DNA of 5,623 nt from an uncultured Synergistia bacterium (GTDB taxonomy: Bacteria > Eremiobacterota > SpSt-956 > JAKJGF01): NCBI GenBank assembly GCA_937888925.1, contig CALARM010000532.1, positions 1 to 5,623 on the forward strand, given 5' to 3'. A program made the position numbers and the translations under genes. Each line of letters begins with the position of its first letter. Position 1 is the first letter of the stretch. Below, one piece after another: positions 1 to 5,257 of the stretch. The notes below the pieces were generated by a model. It had not been told where the DNA came from, did no database searches, and saw only the letters and a program-made list of their open reading frames with translations.

Positions 1-2
1 TG

Positions 3-584
3 ATTAAAGTTGGTAATAAAGCAATTGAAGGCATGTTGAGTAAAAAAATCAGCGACAGATGGATGGCTGCCAAAACCCTGGGAGTACTCAAAGATAAAAG
101 GCCTCTCCCTCTTCTTCAGGAAGCAATTAAAATTGAAAGAGATGTAAAGGTAAAAAAGGCAATTCAGGAATCCATAGATATATTATCAAATCTTCAGGAA
201 CAACTGCCAGTGCTGCCGATACAGGAAGAAGAAGGTGATACCGCTTATGATCCTGATGACATCATACCTGATGAGCCAGATGAAACACCTGCAATAACAC
301 AGCCATTACCGGCACAGAATATAACACAGCCATTACCGGCACAGAATATAACACAGCCATTACCGGCAGGTAATATAACACCGGTACAGAGTCCGGTATC
401 ATCATTACCGGCAGATAATAATCAACTGCCAGTACAGGAAGGTAATCAGTCACAGCAGTCACAGACCACAGAAACTGGCATTCCCGGAACTAAATTAATG
501 ACAGAAGCAAGTACAGCTAAAGACAGTGAATTAAATAAAGAAGTAGATGCTTTTCTCGCTTCTCTTGATGAAAATTATAAATAA
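3..584 (+). CDS. C-terminal part of a HEAT-repeat protein with a Pro/Gln-rich repetitive tail (5'-truncated by window edge)
   Basis: The reading frame is open from base 3, so the ATG at 33 is probably internal and the gene starts outside the window. The first 50 or so residues read as HEAT/PBS-lyase-type helical repeats: WMAAKTLGVLKDKRPLPLL, then a second helix pair ending QESIDIL. HEAT repeats normally bind proteins. After them comes an acidic stretch (EEEGDTAYDPDD..., rich in Asp, Glu and Pro), then a low-complexity tail with a nine-residue unit, ITQPLPAQN, repeated three times, and a Ser/Thr/Gln-rich segment. The protein ends in a short, likely helical segment, EVDAFLASLDENYK. The tail looks like a flexible linker or interaction arm. 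It ends in TAA, nine bases before a strong hairpin, unlike the TGA stops of the other genes. HEAT repeats also occur in the next gene, so the two may be functionally linked. No enzymatic motif is visible. The HEAT assignment is fairly safe; the function is unknown. Confidence 0.75.
   Translation: MKVGNKAIEGMLSKKISDRWMAAKTLGVLKDKRPLPLLQEAIKIERDVKVKKAIQESIDILSNLQEQLPVLPIQEEEGDTAYDPDDIIPDEPDETPAITQPLPAQNITQPLPAQNITQPLPAGNITPVQSPVSSLPADNNQLPVQEGNQSQQSQTTETGIPGTKLMTEASTAKDSELNKEVDAFLASLDENYK
294..374 (+). repeat. 27-bp in-frame tandem repeat, three units
   Basis: Three head-to-tail 27-bp units lie at 294-320, 321-347 and 348-374. The first two are identical and the third differs only near its 3' end (CAG to GGT). 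Each encodes ITQPLPA(Q/G)N. A degenerate fourth copy begins at 375 (ITPVQ), and related LPA/LPV phrases continue to about 440. The unit is a multiple of three, so gain or loss of copies would keep the frame and change only the linker length. Confidence 0.95.
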
Positions 585-592
585 AAAGGTTA

Positions 593-631
593 TTAAGGGG
601 TGGTGGGTAGAATTATCCCACCACCCCTTAA
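593..631 (+). terminator. 15-bp perfect hairpin between the two HEAT genes, possible terminator
   Basis: TTAAGGGGTGGTGGG (593-607) is the exact reverse complement of 617-631, leaving a 9-base loop. It begins nine bases after the TAA stop of the upstream gene. The following bases are T-rich (TGTTATTATATGTTTTAT) but lack a clean T run, so termination is plausible rather than certain. On the opposite strand the flank reads AACCTTTTTAT, which is closer to a U-tract. It could instead be a copy of a dispersed palindromic element. Confidence 0.6.
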
Positions 632-650
632 CTGTTATTATATGTTTTAT

Positions 651-1592
651 ATGAAAAAATTAATTATCCTTATATTCATTCTCTTTTCTCTGTCGAATAT
701 TTCTCTGGCAGAAACACCGCCTCACAGAGAAAAAATTAAATATAATCTCGGCGACGGTATTATCAATTTTGACAGGGAAGGGAAAAAAAATTCAATAAAA
801 TCCATTCTTCTTCTTACTGAAATTTACTGTGAGAGAAATAATATTGATTTTTCGAGACTCTACCTTACAGCCTATCCCGGGGCAGATATAAAATGGATAT
901 CTACTTTAAAAGAAGAATACAGCCCCTTTACAGTTATTCCGGAAGATATAAATGTAGATAATCTCATTAATGAACTTATTTATGTAAATTACACAGCTCT
1001 GGCAGATGAACTTTCCATGTCTGTTTACGGAGAACCGGCAGGTACAGAAGAAACATATAATACTCCTTTTTTCAACAGATGGTATCTTTATCTTTATATA
1101 GGAATACCTCTTTTACTGGCATTTATCATATACAGTTATAAAGAAAAGATAAAATGGACATTCAGAAGACTACGACAGAAAGGCTACGATTTAAAAACAG
1201 TAGAAGGATGTGTTAAAGCACTTGAAGATAAGGATGAACTTGTAAGAGCTAAAGCAGTGGAAGCACTTGCATCAATCGGTAATGACCATGCTATAGACGG
1301 TTTGATAAAAGCCGTAGAAGACAGAGATCCATGGGTCAGAAAAGCGGCAATACTAGAACTGGGGAACTTGAAAGTAACCAGGGCATTACCTGTTTTATTA
1401 AAATCTCTGGAAGATGAAAATTATTATATTGTAAGTGCCTCTGCCCATACCCTGGCCATTACGGGTGACAGAAAAACAATAAAACATCTCAAAGAAAGAC
1501 TGAAAACAATAAAAGCATCAGGAACTGCAAGAGATATCAGAAAAGCCATAGAAAAGCTCGAAAAAAAAGAAAAGGACAGAATGAAAGGGTGA
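651..1592 (+). CDS. Single-pass membrane protein: signal peptide, extracytoplasmic domain, TM helix, cytoplasmic HEAT repeats
   Basis: I choose ATG 651 (313 aa) because it gives a classic Sec signal peptide: MKK, a hydrophobic core, and SLA before Glu21. ATG 642 would add three residues. The frame is open from GTG 600, but that codon lies inside the hairpin stem. Residues 21-143 form an unrecognised domain of about 120 residues, predicted to be outside the cytoplasm. Residues 144-163 (WYLYLYIGIPLLLAFIIY) are a membrane helix, followed by Lys/Arg-rich residues that indicate the cytoplasmic side. Residues 181-304 hold three to four HEAT/PBS-lyase-like repeats (for example DELVRAKAVEALASIGN and DPWVRKAAILELGNLKV). 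The tail is highly charged (EKLEKKEKDRMKG). This layout suits a protein that couples an outside signal or partner to a cytoplasmic protein-binding solenoid; that role is inference. There is no clear Shine-Dalgarno sequence. The TGA stop is the first unit of a 7-bp repeat array. Confidence 0.85.
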   Translation: MKKLIILIFILFSLSNISLAETPPHREKIKYNLGDGIINFDREGKKNSIKSILLLTEIYCERNNIDFSRLYLTAYPGADIKWISTLKEEYSPFTVIPEDINVDNLINELIYVNYTALADELSMSVYGEPAGTEETYNTPFFNRWYLYLYIGIPLLLAFIIYSYKEKIKWTFRRLRQKGYDLKTVEGCVKALEDKDELVRAKAVEALASIGNDHAIDGLIKAVEDRDPWVRKAAILELGNLKVTRALPVLLKSLEDENYYIVSASAHTLAITGDRKTIKHLKERLKTIKASGTARDIRKAIEKLEKKEKDRMKG

Positions 1593-1609
1593 AAAGTGAA
1601 AAGTGAAAA
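1589..1609 (+). repeat. Heptamer array, three GTGAAAA units, overlapping a stop codon
   Basis: GTGAAAA occurs three times head to tail, at 1589, 1596 and 1603. The TGA of the first unit (1590-1592) is the stop codon of the membrane HEAT gene. The TGAs at 1597 and 1604 fall in the other two frames, so all three frames are closed within 17 bases. Confidence 0.9.
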
Positions 1610-1615
1610 ATAGAA

Positions 1616-1650
1616 TCACTGGTCAATGGTCACTGGTCACTGGTCACTGA
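1616..1650 (+). repeat. Heptamer array, five TCACTGG-type units
   Basis: Five 7-bp units start at 1616, 1623, 1630, 1637 and 1644: TCACTGG, TCAATGG, TCACTGG, TCACTGG, TCACTGA. The array ends four bases before the ATG of the next gene, so it forms nearly all of that gene's untranslated leader and takes the place where a Shine-Dalgarno sequence would be expected. Its TCAC core is the reverse complement of the GTGA core in the array just upstream. Confidence 0.95.
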
Positions 1651-1654
1651 ATTT

Positions 1655-2746
1655 ATGTTCTCATCATTATTTAAAAAGAAACAGATAAGTGAAATTATTC
1701 CCTTTGACAGTGAAACAAAGAAATTATTTGAAGAGGGAAATCTTCACTACAGGGAAGGTAACCTGGATAAAGCTCTTGAAATTTATGAAACATGTCTGAA
1801 ACATAATACCTTTATACCGGATATACATAATAATAAAGGAGAAATTTTTTTATTAAAAAATGGCATAGACTCTGCCTGTGAAATATTTAAAGAAATAACG
1901 GAAAAATTTCCTGATTACCCGTGTGGCCATTATAACATGGGTATTATATATCAAAAAAAGGGGGAGAGAAAAAAAGCCTTAAAGGAATTCAATAAAGCCA
2001 TAAAACTTGAACCATCGGCCAGGTTTTACAATGGTCTGAGCAGCGTATACTGTGATGAAGGTAATTTTGATAGAGCCATAATATGTCTTGAGAAAGCTTT
2101 AAAAATTGATCGTCTCTATAGAATGTCCTATATAAATTTAAGCAAAGTCTATCTTATACAGAAAAAATTCAATGGTGCAATTAAAGCATGTGAAAAAGCA
2201 CTGGAGATTTCTCCCGGCGATTCTGCAGTCTATAATCAGCTGGGAAGAATTTATCAGAGCGCCGGAGATTTCGACAGAGCCATAGAATTTTATCTGAAGG
2301 TTCTGGAGATTTCACCTGAAATGGTTCAGAGTCATTACAGTCTGTCAGCTCTCTATGAACAAAAAAAACTCTATTCAAAAGCAATATATCACGGCAGACT
2401 ATATCTGACAGCTACAGAACAGGATCTGAAAGATACTGCTGTTTACAGGGAGCTAAAGGAAAAGCTTGGAAAGCTGGAAAAGAGTCCTGAATTCTATGTA
2501 GAACAGGGTGCTGCATATATGACTCAGGAAAGAGACGAAGATGCAGAAGAACTGTGGAAGAAAGCCCTGGAAACAGATCCTTCCTTTGTATCTGCAAATA
2601 TACTGTTAGGAGGTCTCTATGAGAAAAAAGGGAATTTTATAAAAGCTTCCGCAGAATATAAAAGAGTTCTTGAGCTAAGACCTGATATGGAAGGAATAAA
2701 AAAGAGTCTGGAAGAAATTTTTAAAAGGGTGAAGAGTGAAGGGTGA
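1655..2746 (+). CDS. Cytoplasmic protein of about nine TPR repeats
   Basis: The 363-aa product is built almost entirely of tetratricopeptide repeats, at about residues 21-54, 55-88, 89-121, 122-154, 155-189, 190-224, 225-254, 278-311 and 312-345. Typical signatures are GNLHYREGNLDKALEIYE, YNQLGRIYQSAGDFDRAIEFY and LGGLYEKKGNFIKASAEY. A charged linker at about 255-277 separates the last two repeats from the first seven. There is no signal peptide or membrane helix (the N-terminus is MFSSLFKKKQ), so it should be cytoplasmic. TPR superhelices bind peptides or proteins; no catalytic domain is attached. ATG 1655 is the first ATG after an in-frame stop at 1604, and no Shine-Dalgarno sequence precedes it. 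It lies 62 bases after the membrane HEAT gene on the same strand and could share its transcript. The last six residues, RVKSEG, are encoded by heptamer repeats. Confidence 0.9.
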   Translation: MFSSLFKKKQISEIIPFDSETKKLFEEGNLHYREGNLDKALEIYETCLKHNTFIPDIHNNKGEIFLLKNGIDSACEIFKEITEKFPDYPCGHYNMGIIYQKKGERKKALKEFNKAIKLEPSARFYNGLSSVYCDEGNFDRAIICLEKALKIDRLYRMSYINLSKVYLIQKKFNGAIKACEKALEISPGDSAVYNQLGRIYQSAGDFDRAIEFYLKVLEISPEMVQSHYSLSALYEQKKLYSKAIYHGRLYLTATEQDLKDTAVYRELKEKLGKLEKSPEFYVEQGAAYMTQERDEDAEELWKKALETDPSFVSANILLGGLYEKKGNFIKASAEYKRVLELRPDMEGIKKSLEEIFKRVKSEG

Positions 2747-2756
2747 AGAGTGAAGA
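2729..2756 (+). repeat. Heptamer array, four GTGAAGA-type units, reaching into the 3' end of the TPR gene
   Basis: Four 7-bp units start at 2729, 2736, 2743 and 2750: GTGAAGA, GTGAAGG, GTGAAGA, GTGAAGA. The TGAs are at 2730, 2737, 2744 and 2751. The gene reads through the first two out of frame and stops at the third (2744-2746), so its C-terminal residues are repeat-encoded. Confidence 0.95.
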
Positions 2757-2765
2757 GATAGTAGA

Positions 2766-2782
2766 GGCGTTTTATTAACGCC
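2766..2782. repeat. Short palindrome GGCGTT-TTATT-AACGCC
   Basis: A 6-bp perfect stem (2766-2771 with 2777-2782) surrounds a 5-base loop. Its flanks, GTAGA on the left and CCGG on the right, recall the palindromic GTAGGGGCG...CGCCCCTAC elements that I remember from various environmental bacterial genomes; this likeness is from memory. It sits between two heptamer arrays. No T run follows on the plus strand, so it is not a convincing intrinsic terminator. Confidence 0.6.
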
Positions 2783-2795
2783 CCGGAGATAAAAT

Positions 2796-2830
2796 ACGCA
2801 TCACGCATCACGCATCACGCATCACGCATT
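2796..2830 (+). repeat. Heptamer array, five ACGCATC-type units
   Basis: Units start at 2796, 2803, 2810, 2817 and 2824. Four are ACGCATC and the last is ACGCATT. The unit sequence differs from those of the other arrays, but the period is the same. Units joined end to end create TCAC at 2801, 2808, 2815 and 2822, which is GTGA on the minus strand. The array ends 26 bases before the start codon of the exported TPR gene. Confidence 0.95.
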
Positions 2831-2840
2831 TATCAAAGAA

Positions 2841-2844
2841 AGGA
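2841..2844 (+). promoter_or_regulatory. Probable Shine-Dalgarno sequence of the exported TPR gene
   Basis: AGGA lies within AAGAAAGGAAC, 12 bases before ATG 2857. The spacing is slightly long. It is the only purine-rich ribosome-binding site seen at a reasonable distance from a start codon among the complete genes here, and it supports ATG 2857. Confidence 0.5.
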
Positions 2845-2856
2845 ACTTATACAATT

Positions 2857-3699
2857 ATGTTATTTAAGAGACTATTTATATCATTGGTATTATTACTGTC
2901 AATGGCTTCAATTTTATATGCAAAATCTGCAGAAGAATGGAATAAAGAGGGGCTCGATCTGGCTGGTCAGGATAAATATGAGGATTCTCTTTCCTGCTAT
3001 GATAAAGCACTTGCAATTAATAATAAATATACAGAATGCTGGTATAACATGGGGAATGCCCTGGCAAATCTGGGAAATTTTCATGAAGCAATTAAAAGCT
3101 ATAATAAAGCAATAGAAATTGATGAGAATTACACTTCTGCCTGGAATAATAAAGGAGGAGCGCTGGTATGTCTCGGCAAATACGAAGAGGCAGTTAAATG
3201 TTACGATAAGACACTATCTCTTGATGCCGGACAGATAGATACATGGAATAACATGGGAGCCTGCCTTATAATACTTGAAAAATACGAAGAAGGAATTAAA
3301 TGTTTTGACAGGGTTATAGAACTTGACAGTAAAAGGGTTGATGCACGTAATAACAAAGCTTATGCATTAAATAAACTCGGAAAATTTCAGGAAGCACTGG
3401 AAGTAACAGATAAAACTCTGGAATTTGCTCCCGGTAATTCCGATACATGGAATACAAGAGGCTGGGCTCTCTATGAACTGGATAAAAAAGAAGAAGGATT
3501 GAAATGTTTTGAAAAGTCCCTGGAAATTGATCCCAAAAATAGCTATGCATGGAATAACAGGGGCTGGATTTTCCATCTTCAGGGCAACTATGAAGAAGCA
3601 ATAAAATGTTTTGATAAAGCACTGGAATATGACCCGAATTATGAACAGGCAAAAATTAACAGGGAGAAAACTCTGGGAAAGATGAAAGAGCAGAAGTGA
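2857..3699 (+). CDS. Exported protein of seven exact 34-residue TPR repeats
   Basis: The 280-aa product begins with a Sec signal peptide: MLFKR, a Leu/Val-rich core, and likely cleavage after Ala22 in ILYA. Seven 34-residue TPRs then follow without a gap, at 25-58, 59-92, 93-126, 127-160, 161-194, 195-228 and 229-262, and the protein ends in an 18-residue charged tail. The repeats share the pattern W-N-N-x-G near the start and EEAIKCFDKALEIDP-like second helices. Such proteins hold partners together in the periplasm or at the cell surface, and no enzyme domain is present. Five of the seven repeats carry Cys at the same position (47, 115, 149, 217, 251), with further Cys at 61, 105 and 136; this is notable for an exported protein. 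AGGA lies 12 bases before the ATG. It follows the cytoplasmic TPR gene by 110 bases and converges on the deacetylase gene. The stop codon lies within the stem of a long hairpin. Confidence 0.9.
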   Translation: MLFKRLFISLVLLLSMASILYAKSAEEWNKEGLDLAGQDKYEDSLSCYDKALAINNKYTECWYNMGNALANLGNFHEAIKSYNKAIEIDENYTSAWNNKGGALVCLGKYEEAVKCYDKTLSLDAGQIDTWNNMGACLIILEKYEEGIKCFDRVIELDSKRVDARNNKAYALNKLGKFQEALEVTDKTLEFAPGNSDTWNTRGWALYELDKKEEGLKCFEKSLEIDPKNSYAWNNRGWIFHLQGNYEEAIKCFDKALEYDPNYEQAKINREKTLGKMKEQK

Positions 3700-3776
3700 A
3701 TTAAGTGAGCAGTGAAAAGTAAATAGAAGAAGATATTAATTACGTTTCACTATTCACTACTCACTATTCACTTCTG
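3691..3776. repeat. Long imperfect hairpin of heptamer units between convergent genes
   Basis: The left arm starts at 3691 (CAGAAGTGAAT) and pairs with the right arm ending at 3776 (ATTCACTTCTG). I count 11 pairs, a 2-base bulge (3702-3703), then runs of 6, 6, 3 and 2 pairs separated by single mismatches: about 28 pairs around a loop near 3724-3745. The left arm carries TGA at 3697 (the stop of the exported TPR gene), 3706 and 3713, then TAA at 3720. The right arm has TCAC at 3747, 3754, 3761 and 3768. It could serve as a two-way transcription end or an mRNA 3'-end barrier, but no T run is attached. Confidence 0.8.
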
Positions 3777-3780
3777 CCGG

Positions 3781-3808
3781 TCACTGATAACTGATAACTG
3801 CTCACTGT
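3781..3808. repeat. Heptamer array, four TCACTGA/TAACTGA-type units, overlapping the deacetylase stop codon
   Basis: Units start at 3781, 3788, 3795 and 3802: TCACTGA, TAACTGA, TAACTGC, TCACTGT. Read on the minus strand, the TCA at 3802-3804 is the TGA stop of the deacetylase gene, and the rest of the array lies just downstream of it. This array is out of register with the one at 3747-3774: the TCACs at 3768 and 3781 are 13 bases apart. Confidence 0.9.
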
Positions 3809-5199
3809 TTTATGTCCAGTATTCTCCAGGGAGACCAGTCGAGAGGTACTTTACTGACATAAGTCCTTGTAGCAAAAAGAATTTTTTCAGGATTATCAAG
3901 ATCTGCAAATGGTACGGAAATTGTTATCTCTTTCGAATTTCTTTTGATTTTCACTATATTTACAGGCAATTTTTTATTCTGATCATATATATTAGAATAA
4001 ATCGCTCCGAATTTTATATGAAGCTTCGGCATAAGAGGGAAATCTTTATCGGATCTGTATCCGAATAAATACAGAGAAAGGCCGACTGTTTTTGCAAGAG
4101 GTCTGGAAAATTTCACCTTTATTTCAAGAGAATTCTCTTTCATCTTTACATACTCTTCCTGAATACCTACATAAGCAGACTTTTCCTTTTCCAATAATTC
4201 ATCTGGTATTTCATTTACTTCATTCTCTTTTCCTGTTATATCAATTAAATCTGATTTTAAAGCCACTAAAGGCATATCTCCAAATAGTTCATTCCGTCTC
4301 ATAAATGAAAGAAGATATTTTTTATTTGATTTATATTGAGTCCTATGAGCTTTCAGAGCATTATGCTTTATTTCTATCTGTTCTTCGCTAAGATTAATAT
4401 CCTGCCATTTTATCTCTTTTACAAGTGCTCCGGGAGGATGGAGATAATTTTCAGGTAAATAACCCTGAGGATAAGGCCAGTTATTATAATGTATGAGATA
4501 TGGATAAAGTGTACAGGTTAAATCTTTTTTCAGATCCATGAGAGCAATACTGGTAAAGAGATATAAAGCCTGATGATCAGGATGATGATCTGCAGGACTG
4601 GAAACAAATATCTTCGTAGGTTTAAATTCTTTGAGAACTATTTTTATATCTTTTAATATATCATCACCTTTATATAAAGCACCGGGTCTTAAAGCATTAT
4701 CATAGGGAACACATGTTACCCTTGTGAGTATACTCTTATAAGGAGGAGCATTATTCCAGCACTTATACCAGATATTCAGTGTGCCGAAATCAGGATAACC
4801 GAGAAAAGTCATGTTATCTTTAGAAAGACCGAGAACAGAAGCTGATTTCAATGCTTCTTCATACCTGACAATCCCCATGTTAATAGCACCTCTGGAACTT
4901 ACTACAGGCCTTTCACGATAAATCATAAAAGACCATTCGTTGGCATCTCCATATGTAAAGAAAACCACATGAACAGGTAAACCCATCTTTACGGCATGTT
5001 GTATGATAGCGCCGCAACCAAGTACTTCATCGTCAGGATGGGGAGCAAGTATAAGAATTCTGTCGTCTGAAGAAAGAAGCAAATCTGACCATATAAAATT
5101 TTCATCTATCTCAGGATTTTTTGACATAAAAATAGAAAAAATGTAAATTGGAAGAAAAATTACCAGTATGATAAAAAGTCTTTTATGAAAACCTTTCAT
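3802..5199 (-). CDS. Membrane-anchored PIG-L/LmbE-family deacetylase with an extra C-terminal domain
   Basis: The 465-aa product opens with a basic N-terminus and a hydrophobic segment at about 7-24. This is most likely an uncleaved anchor with the rest of the protein outside the cytoplasm. The PIG-L signature APHPDDEVLGCGA is at 52-64, and a second motif, PADHHPDHQ, is at 202-210. By analogy with MshB-type enzymes, His54, Asp57 and His209 would bind zinc, Asp56 would act as base, and His206 would assist catalysis; all are present. The family removes acetyl groups from N-acetylglucosamine-type sugars, so an envelope or exported glycan is a likely substrate (inference). The catalytic part ends near 310. 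Residues from about 345 to 465 look beta-rich and form an unrecognised added domain, possibly for substrate binding; PIG-L enzymes are usually shorter, about 220-300 aa. The gene converges on the exported TPR gene. The stop lies in a heptamer array, and no Shine-Dalgarno sequence precedes ATG 5199. Confidence 0.92.
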   Translation of the reverse strand: MKGFHKRLFIILVIFLPIYIFSIFMSKNPEIDENFIWSDLLLSSDDRILILAPHPDDEVLGCGAIIQHAVKMGLPVHVVFFTYGDANEWSFMIYRERPVVSSRGAINMGIVRYEEALKSASVLGLSKDNMTFLGYPDFGTLNIWYKCWNNAPPYKSILTRVTCVPYDNALRPGALYKGDDILKDIKIVLKEFKPTKIFVSSPADHHPDHQALYLFTSIALMDLKKDLTCTLYPYLIHYNNWPYPQGYLPENYLHPPGALVKEIKWQDINLSEEQIEIKHNALKAHRTQYKSNKKYLLSFMRRNELFGDMPLVALKSDLIDITGKENEVNEIPDELLEKEKSAYVGIQEEYVKMKENSLEIKVKFSRPLAKTVGLSLYLFGYRSDKDFPLMPKLHIKFGAIYSNIYDQNKKLPVNIVKIKRNSKEITISVPFADLDNPEKILFATRTYVSKVPLDWSPWRILDIKQ

Positions 5200-5204
5200 A
5201 AGTC

Positions 5205-5257
5205 ATGAGTGGTGAATGGTAAGTAGCAGAAAATTTAATTCTGCTCACTGTTCACTG
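5205..5257. repeat. Inverted heptamer units forming an imperfect hairpin upstream of the deacetylase gene
   Basis: The left part reads ATGAGTG, GTGAATG, GTAAGTA, with TGA, TGA and TAA at 5206, 5213 and 5220. The right part reads CTCACTG, TTCACTG, with TCAC at 5245 and 5252. The centre is a perfect 6-bp stem, GCAGAA (5226-5231) with TTCTGC (5239-5244), and imperfect pairing continues outward. On the minus strand it runs from the stop of the short TPR-like gene to five bases before the ATG of the deacetylase, so it fills the whole gap. Confidence 0.8.

Noticed and set aside
262..462. Minus-strand reading frame with repeated LPV/SVPV phrases
   Set aside because: It is the antisense shadow of the 27-bp coding repeat. 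No start signal or recognisable protein is present.
600..650. GTG at 600 as the start of the membrane HEAT gene
   Set aside because: It lies inside the hairpin stem and would add 17 residues ahead of a typical signal peptide. ATG 651 gives a normal export signal.
2796..2830. CRISPR-like look of the short tandem arrays
   Set aside because: Units are 7 bp and contiguous, with no unique spacers and no cas genes nearby.
3314..3652. Minus-strand frame of 112 codons within the exported TPR gene
   Set aside because: It mirrors the TPR codon pattern of the plus strand, is Cys/Pro/His-rich and has no domain features.
5204..5206. ATG on the minus strand seven bases upstream of the deacetylase start
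   Set aside because: It is out of frame with the deacetylase and its frame closes within a few codons (at a TAA).
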